In this document: piece after piece, positions 61,425 to 64,000 of the stretch
How positions within the stretch are numbered: position 1 is the stretch's first letter
Layout of the letters: each line of letters begins with the position of its first letter
From: Leptolyngbya sp. NIES-3755
Lineage (GTDB): Bacteria > Cyanobacteriota > Cyanobacteriia > Leptolyngbyales > Leptolyngbyaceae
Direction of reading: 5' to 3'
DNA length: 64,000 nucleotides
NCBI GenBank assembly: GCA_001548435.1
Contig: AP017308.1
Span: 3,481,030-3,545,029, forward strand
Program-made: the position numbers and the translations under genes
The notes under the pieces: model-generated
The model's database searches: none
Seen by the model: the letters and a program-made list of their open reading frames with translations, nothing else
What the model was told of the DNA's origin: nothing

Positions 61425-62036
61425 TTATGGGGATAATTCTTCGCGCCATTGACTCTCAGGTTCGCGCCAGTACACGCCATTTTCCCGCTGCATCATTCGA
61501 TATCCGACCAGTTCGCGACGTAATGTTGCAGTATCGGGATGAACGCGCTTGATGATTTCGTTGAGCGATCGCTCTGGATAGTCTTGTCCGATTTCAAATT
61601 GATTGACCAGCCATTTCAAAATTACCCAGCGTTTCTTTCGACTGGCAGGAATTTCGCGTAAGCGATCGCCCTCTAGAAAACTTCTTAAAACCTTTTCTTC
61701 CCAGGCATTGGGATTGATTTCGCTCGAAACCGTCGTGATTTGCGCTGAGGTAAAGATTGCTTTGCTTAGATCTTGAAGGGCTTCTTGATTGAGGCGGTAG
61801 AGATGCGTATTGCGATCGGGACGCATTTGGACAAGATTCAATTCTTTTAACTTACTGAGATGGTGAGAAATTGTTGGTTCTTTCAGTTGTAGGAGTGCGG
61901 CAAGTTCTTCTACGCTGTATTCGCGCTGTGCCAGAATCCCAACGAGTTTAAGGCGGCTCTCGTTTGATAAGGCTTTGAAGAAACTGAGGAGGGTTTGAAA
62001 TTCAGGTTGTGACATAATTTTCATTTCGATATTCAT
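61425..62036 (-). CDS. ArsR-like winged-helix regulator with DUF2087 domain, 203 aa
   Basis: The N-terminal helix-turn-helix has FFKALSNESRLKLVGILAQR and LLQLKEPTISHHLSKLKELN, typical ArsR/SmtB. The metal-site cysteines of SmtB are missing. The C-terminal part (IPASRKKRWVILKWLVNQF then YPERSLNEIIKRVHPDTATL) is DUF2087. Regulators of this architecture are common in cyanobacteria with unknown ligand. MSQPEFQ at 62015 is an alternative start. Confidence 0.85.
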   Translation of the reverse strand: MNIEMKIMSQPEFQTLLSFFKALSNESRLKLVGILAQREYSVEELAALLQLKEPTISHHLSKLKELNLVQMRPDRNTHLYRLNQEALQDLSKAIFTSAQITTVSSEINPNAWEEKVLRSFLEGDRLREIPASRKKRWVILKWLVNQFEIGQDYPERSLNEIIKRVHPDTATLRRELVGYRMMQRENGVYWREPESQWREELSP

Positions 62037-62116
62037 CTAATTAGAATTCTATCAAAATAGTTTTGAAGATGCCACTCGTTGCGCCTTATAATTTTTGAAA
62101 AGGTCTATCCGGTGTC

Positions 62117-62434
62117 ATGTCAGAAGAACCCCAAGAAAGTTGGCGCGATCGCGTCGAACGATTAGAATCAAACCTCGCTCAATTCATTGATTTTGTTGCT
62201 CAGAATCAACGAACTCAGGCTGTACAACTTCAAACTCATCAAGAGCAGATCACCGAAATTAGACAGATCTCGCAGCAACTTGCTCAAGCTCAAATCGAAA
62301 CGTTTACTCGTATCGATCGAATGCAAGCTGAAATTCAAGAGATGCAGAATGAAATTCGTGGACTTCGGATCGAAACTCAGCGAATGCTAGATGCTTATCT
62401 GAATCCCGACTCTGATGAAGACAATCAAAATTAG
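62117..62434 (+). CDS. small coiled-coil protein, 105 aa
   Basis: Almost wholly coiled coil, with heptads of Leu, Ile and Gln (VERLESNLAQFIDFVAQNQR, EIRQISQQLAQAQIETFTRI). No membrane segment. Similar small proteins are frequent in cyanobacteria and act as scaffolds or partners. Divergent from the ArsR-like gene. Confidence 0.65.
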   Translation: MSEEPQESWRDRVERLESNLAQFIDFVAQNQRTQAVQLQTHQEQITEIRQISQQLAQAQIETFTRIDRMQAEIQEMQNEIRGLRIETQRMLDAYLNPDSDEDNQN

Positions 62435-62455
62435 ATTTATCCTGACTCATTTTTT

Positions 62456-62974
62456 ATGTTTGAAACTGCACAGTTAATCGAAAAAGCTCAATGGTTGGGC
62501 ATTGCCACGATCGCATTTGCCGTTCTCACGATCGTGGGTTTTATCTTCAAATGGGGGATTCGTTTTCGACTCGTTGGAGTCACTGGATTTACTGCCGTTC
62601 TCACGGGAGGCGTTTTTGCTCTGAGTCTAGGACTCTACAATCGCCCACAAATTACTGGAGCCGTTCATTATTCGCGGGTATTTGATGCGGGTGCGGCTCA
62701 AGTGGTGATTACTGTGCCACCGAGCATTACTGAATCTCAACTCGAAGCCACCTTGAAACAAGCGGCGATCGATATTTTTTCTCCAGGTCGCTTAGGACAA
62801 GGATCAGATCAAATGACGATTCGAGCGCGAACGATCGTGCATCCTCAAGCGGGGATATCCCAACCGTTATACTTAGGTGAAGTTCAGCGATCGCTCTCGA
62901 TTCGGGAAGATGAAAACGCTACGATCAAGGTGTATCGGGAAAACTTGACACAGTTACCTAAGCCGACCGCGTAA
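62456..62974 (+). CDS. ycf51: Ycf51/DUF2518 family membrane protein, 172 aa
   Basis: Two N-terminal helices (WLGIATIAFAVLTIVGFIF; LVGVTGFTAVLTGGVFALSL) and a beta-rich lumenal or periplasmic domain (AAQVVITVPPSITESQLEAT). This matches the Ycf51 family conserved in cyanobacteria and some plastids, whose role is unknown. It follows the coiled-coil gene by 21 bp. Confidence 0.82.
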   Translation: MFETAQLIEKAQWLGIATIAFAVLTIVGFIFKWGIRFRLVGVTGFTAVLTGGVFALSLGLYNRPQITGAVHYSRVFDAGAAQVVITVPPSITESQLEATLKQAAIDIFSPGRLGQGSDQMTIRARTIVHPQAGISQPLYLGEVQRSLSIREDENATIKVYRENLTQLPKPTA

Positions 62975-62997
62975 AGTTTGTTTTTCACCTCTGCAAA

Positions 62998-64000
62998 ATG
63001 TCTACTCAATCGAATTCCGTCGTTTCGTTGATGATCGCACCTGCTCAAGTCGTCCGTGGATTTGGTGCGATCGAACAAGTTGGAGATCAAATCGCCCGTC
63101 TGGGATTGCGTCCGCTGATGGTTGGCGGAGATCGATCGCTGGATGTGGTCAAATCTCGCCTCAAATCTGTGTTCAAATCTCACTCGCTTCAGTCTGCAAA
63201 AGCAACTTACGGTAAGGATTGTAGCGAGACGACTTTAGAGAATTTACGAAAAGCAGTTGCCGACCATCAAGCTGATTTCATTATTGGAGTCGGAGGCGGT
63301 AAAGCGCTCGATACTGCGAAACTATTGGCGCATCAATGTAAATTGCCGATCGTCACAGTTCCAACTTCTGCTGCAACTTGTGCGGCTTGGACAGCATTAT
63401 CGAACATTTACTCTGAGCAACATGCCTTTTTGTATGATGTCGGACTCGCTCGTTGCCCGGATCTGCTGGTATTGGACTATGATTTGGTCGCAACTGCACC
63501 GCAGAGAACATTAATTGCGGGAATTGGAGATGCGATCGCGAAATGGTACGAAGCTTCAGTCAGTAGCGGACACTCGGATAAAACCCTTCTGATTGCAGCC
63601 GTCCAACAGGCGCGAGTGTTGCGCGATATCTTATTCCAAAAATCTGAAGCTGCCTTAAAGAATCCTTTGGGATCAGAGTGGCAAGAGGTTGTGGATGCTT
63701 CGGTATTAATGGCAGGCGTGATCGGTGGAATTGGGGGCGCACAATGTCGAACGGTTGCGGCTCATGCAGTTCACAATGGATTGACGCATCTCTTAGAAAG
63801 TCATCATGCACTGCATGGGGAAAAAGTTGCATTTGGAATTTTGGTACAGCTTCGACTTGAGGAAATGGTGCAAGGAAATCAGCTTGCCGCCACGTCTCGT
63901 CAGCAGTTATTGAAGTTTTATGAGCAGATTGGATTGCCGAAGACCTTGGGCGATTTGGGATTGGGCGAGGTGTCGATCGTACAACTTCAACATGCCGCAG
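62998..64000 (+). CDS. iron-containing alcohol dehydrogenase family protein (GldA-like), 3' end outside window
   Basis: ATG 62998 opens a frame that has no stop before the window ends (334 codons visible). APAQVVRGFGAIEQVG, ADFIIGVGGGKALDTAK (NAD site) and VPTSAATCAAWTALS are typical of group III dehydrogenases of the glycerol or glycerol-1-phosphate type. Metal ligands appear as GDAIAKWYEA, AAHAVHNGL and HALHGEKVAFG. Cyanobacterial members are often annotated as glycerol dehydrogenase, but the substrate is not established here. Confidence 0.88.
   Translation, partial: MSTQSNSVVSLMIAPAQVVRGFGAIEQVGDQIARLGLRPLMVGGDRSLDVVKSRLKSVFKSHSLQSAKATYGKDCSETTLENLRKAVADHQADFIIGVGGGKALDTAKLLAHQCKLPIVTVPTSAATCAAWTALSNIYSEQHAFLYDVGLARCPDLLVLDYDLVATAPQRTLIAGIGDAIAKWYEASVSSGHSDKTLLIAAVQQARVLRDILFQKSEAALKNPLGSEWQEVVDASVLMAGVIGGIGGAQCRTVAAHAVHNGLTHLLESHHALHGEKVAFGILVQLRLEEMVQGNQLAATSRQQLLKFYEQIGLPKTLGDLGLGEVSIVQLQHAA

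Overview
The window comes from a cyanobacterial chromosome. The flanks carry GuaB3-type IMP dehydrogenase-like protein, a Ycf51/DUF2518 protein, a paired DUF6888/DUF6887-like gene couple and frequent GCGATCGC (HIP1) octamers. A filamentous Leptolyngbya-like host is my best guess, but the genus cannot be fixed from the sequence alone.

Layout. 1-3762 is host core metabolism: the 3' end of threonine synthase, then anmK and pyrB on the minus strand. At 3763-3849 lies an intact tRNA-Ser(GGA). The last 78 bp of the tRNA region are repeated exactly at 45276-45353, so 3773-45353 is an integrated temperate siphovirus of about 41.5 kb. 45354-64000 is host again: a minus-strand cluster (Hen1 and Pnkp RNA repair, two tRNA-like genes, SDR, LRR protein, FMN reductase, TraX), then a LOG-family protein, thioredoxin, guaB3, small paired genes, a glycosyltransferase/membrane-protein pair, an ArsR-like regulator, Ycf51 and a truncated iron-type alcohol dehydrogenase.

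Prophage. The left arm (3.9-14 kb) holds accessory genes: an Uma2 nuclease, a membrane-anchored DUF559-like nuclease, and a 975-residue protein that I read as a divergent, protein-primed-type family B DNA polymerase with a small paralogue of its C-terminus. A gene-free, hairpin-rich stretch of about 0.9 kb follows. The late operon (16.6-40.7 kb, plus strand) runs in lambda-like order: small terminase, large terminase with an intein in its P-loop, portal, scaffold, capsid, head-tail connectors, tail tube, gpG/gpGT with a -1 frameshift, tape measure, then gpM, L, K, I, J-like proteins and tail fibre genes. The right arm (42-45 kb, minus strand) has an antirepressor, a ribbon-helix-helix protein and a tyrosine integrase next to attR.

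The prophage is itself parasitised. An IscB element splits a free-standing HNH gene. Two identical 1177-bp ISKra4-type insertion sequences in opposite orientation bracket the tail module, and one disrupts the gpJ-like host-specificity gene. A TnpB element truncates a right-arm gene, and an intein sits in TerL. The gpJ disruption suggests a defective prophage. A dispersed palindromic motif, AAAG-NNN-CTTT, occurs about 21 times in phage-derived DNA, and I saw none in the inserted elements or in the host flanks. It looks like a phage-specific operator or structural site and is the most novel signal here, together with the polymerase-like protein and the RNA-repair/tRNA-like cluster.
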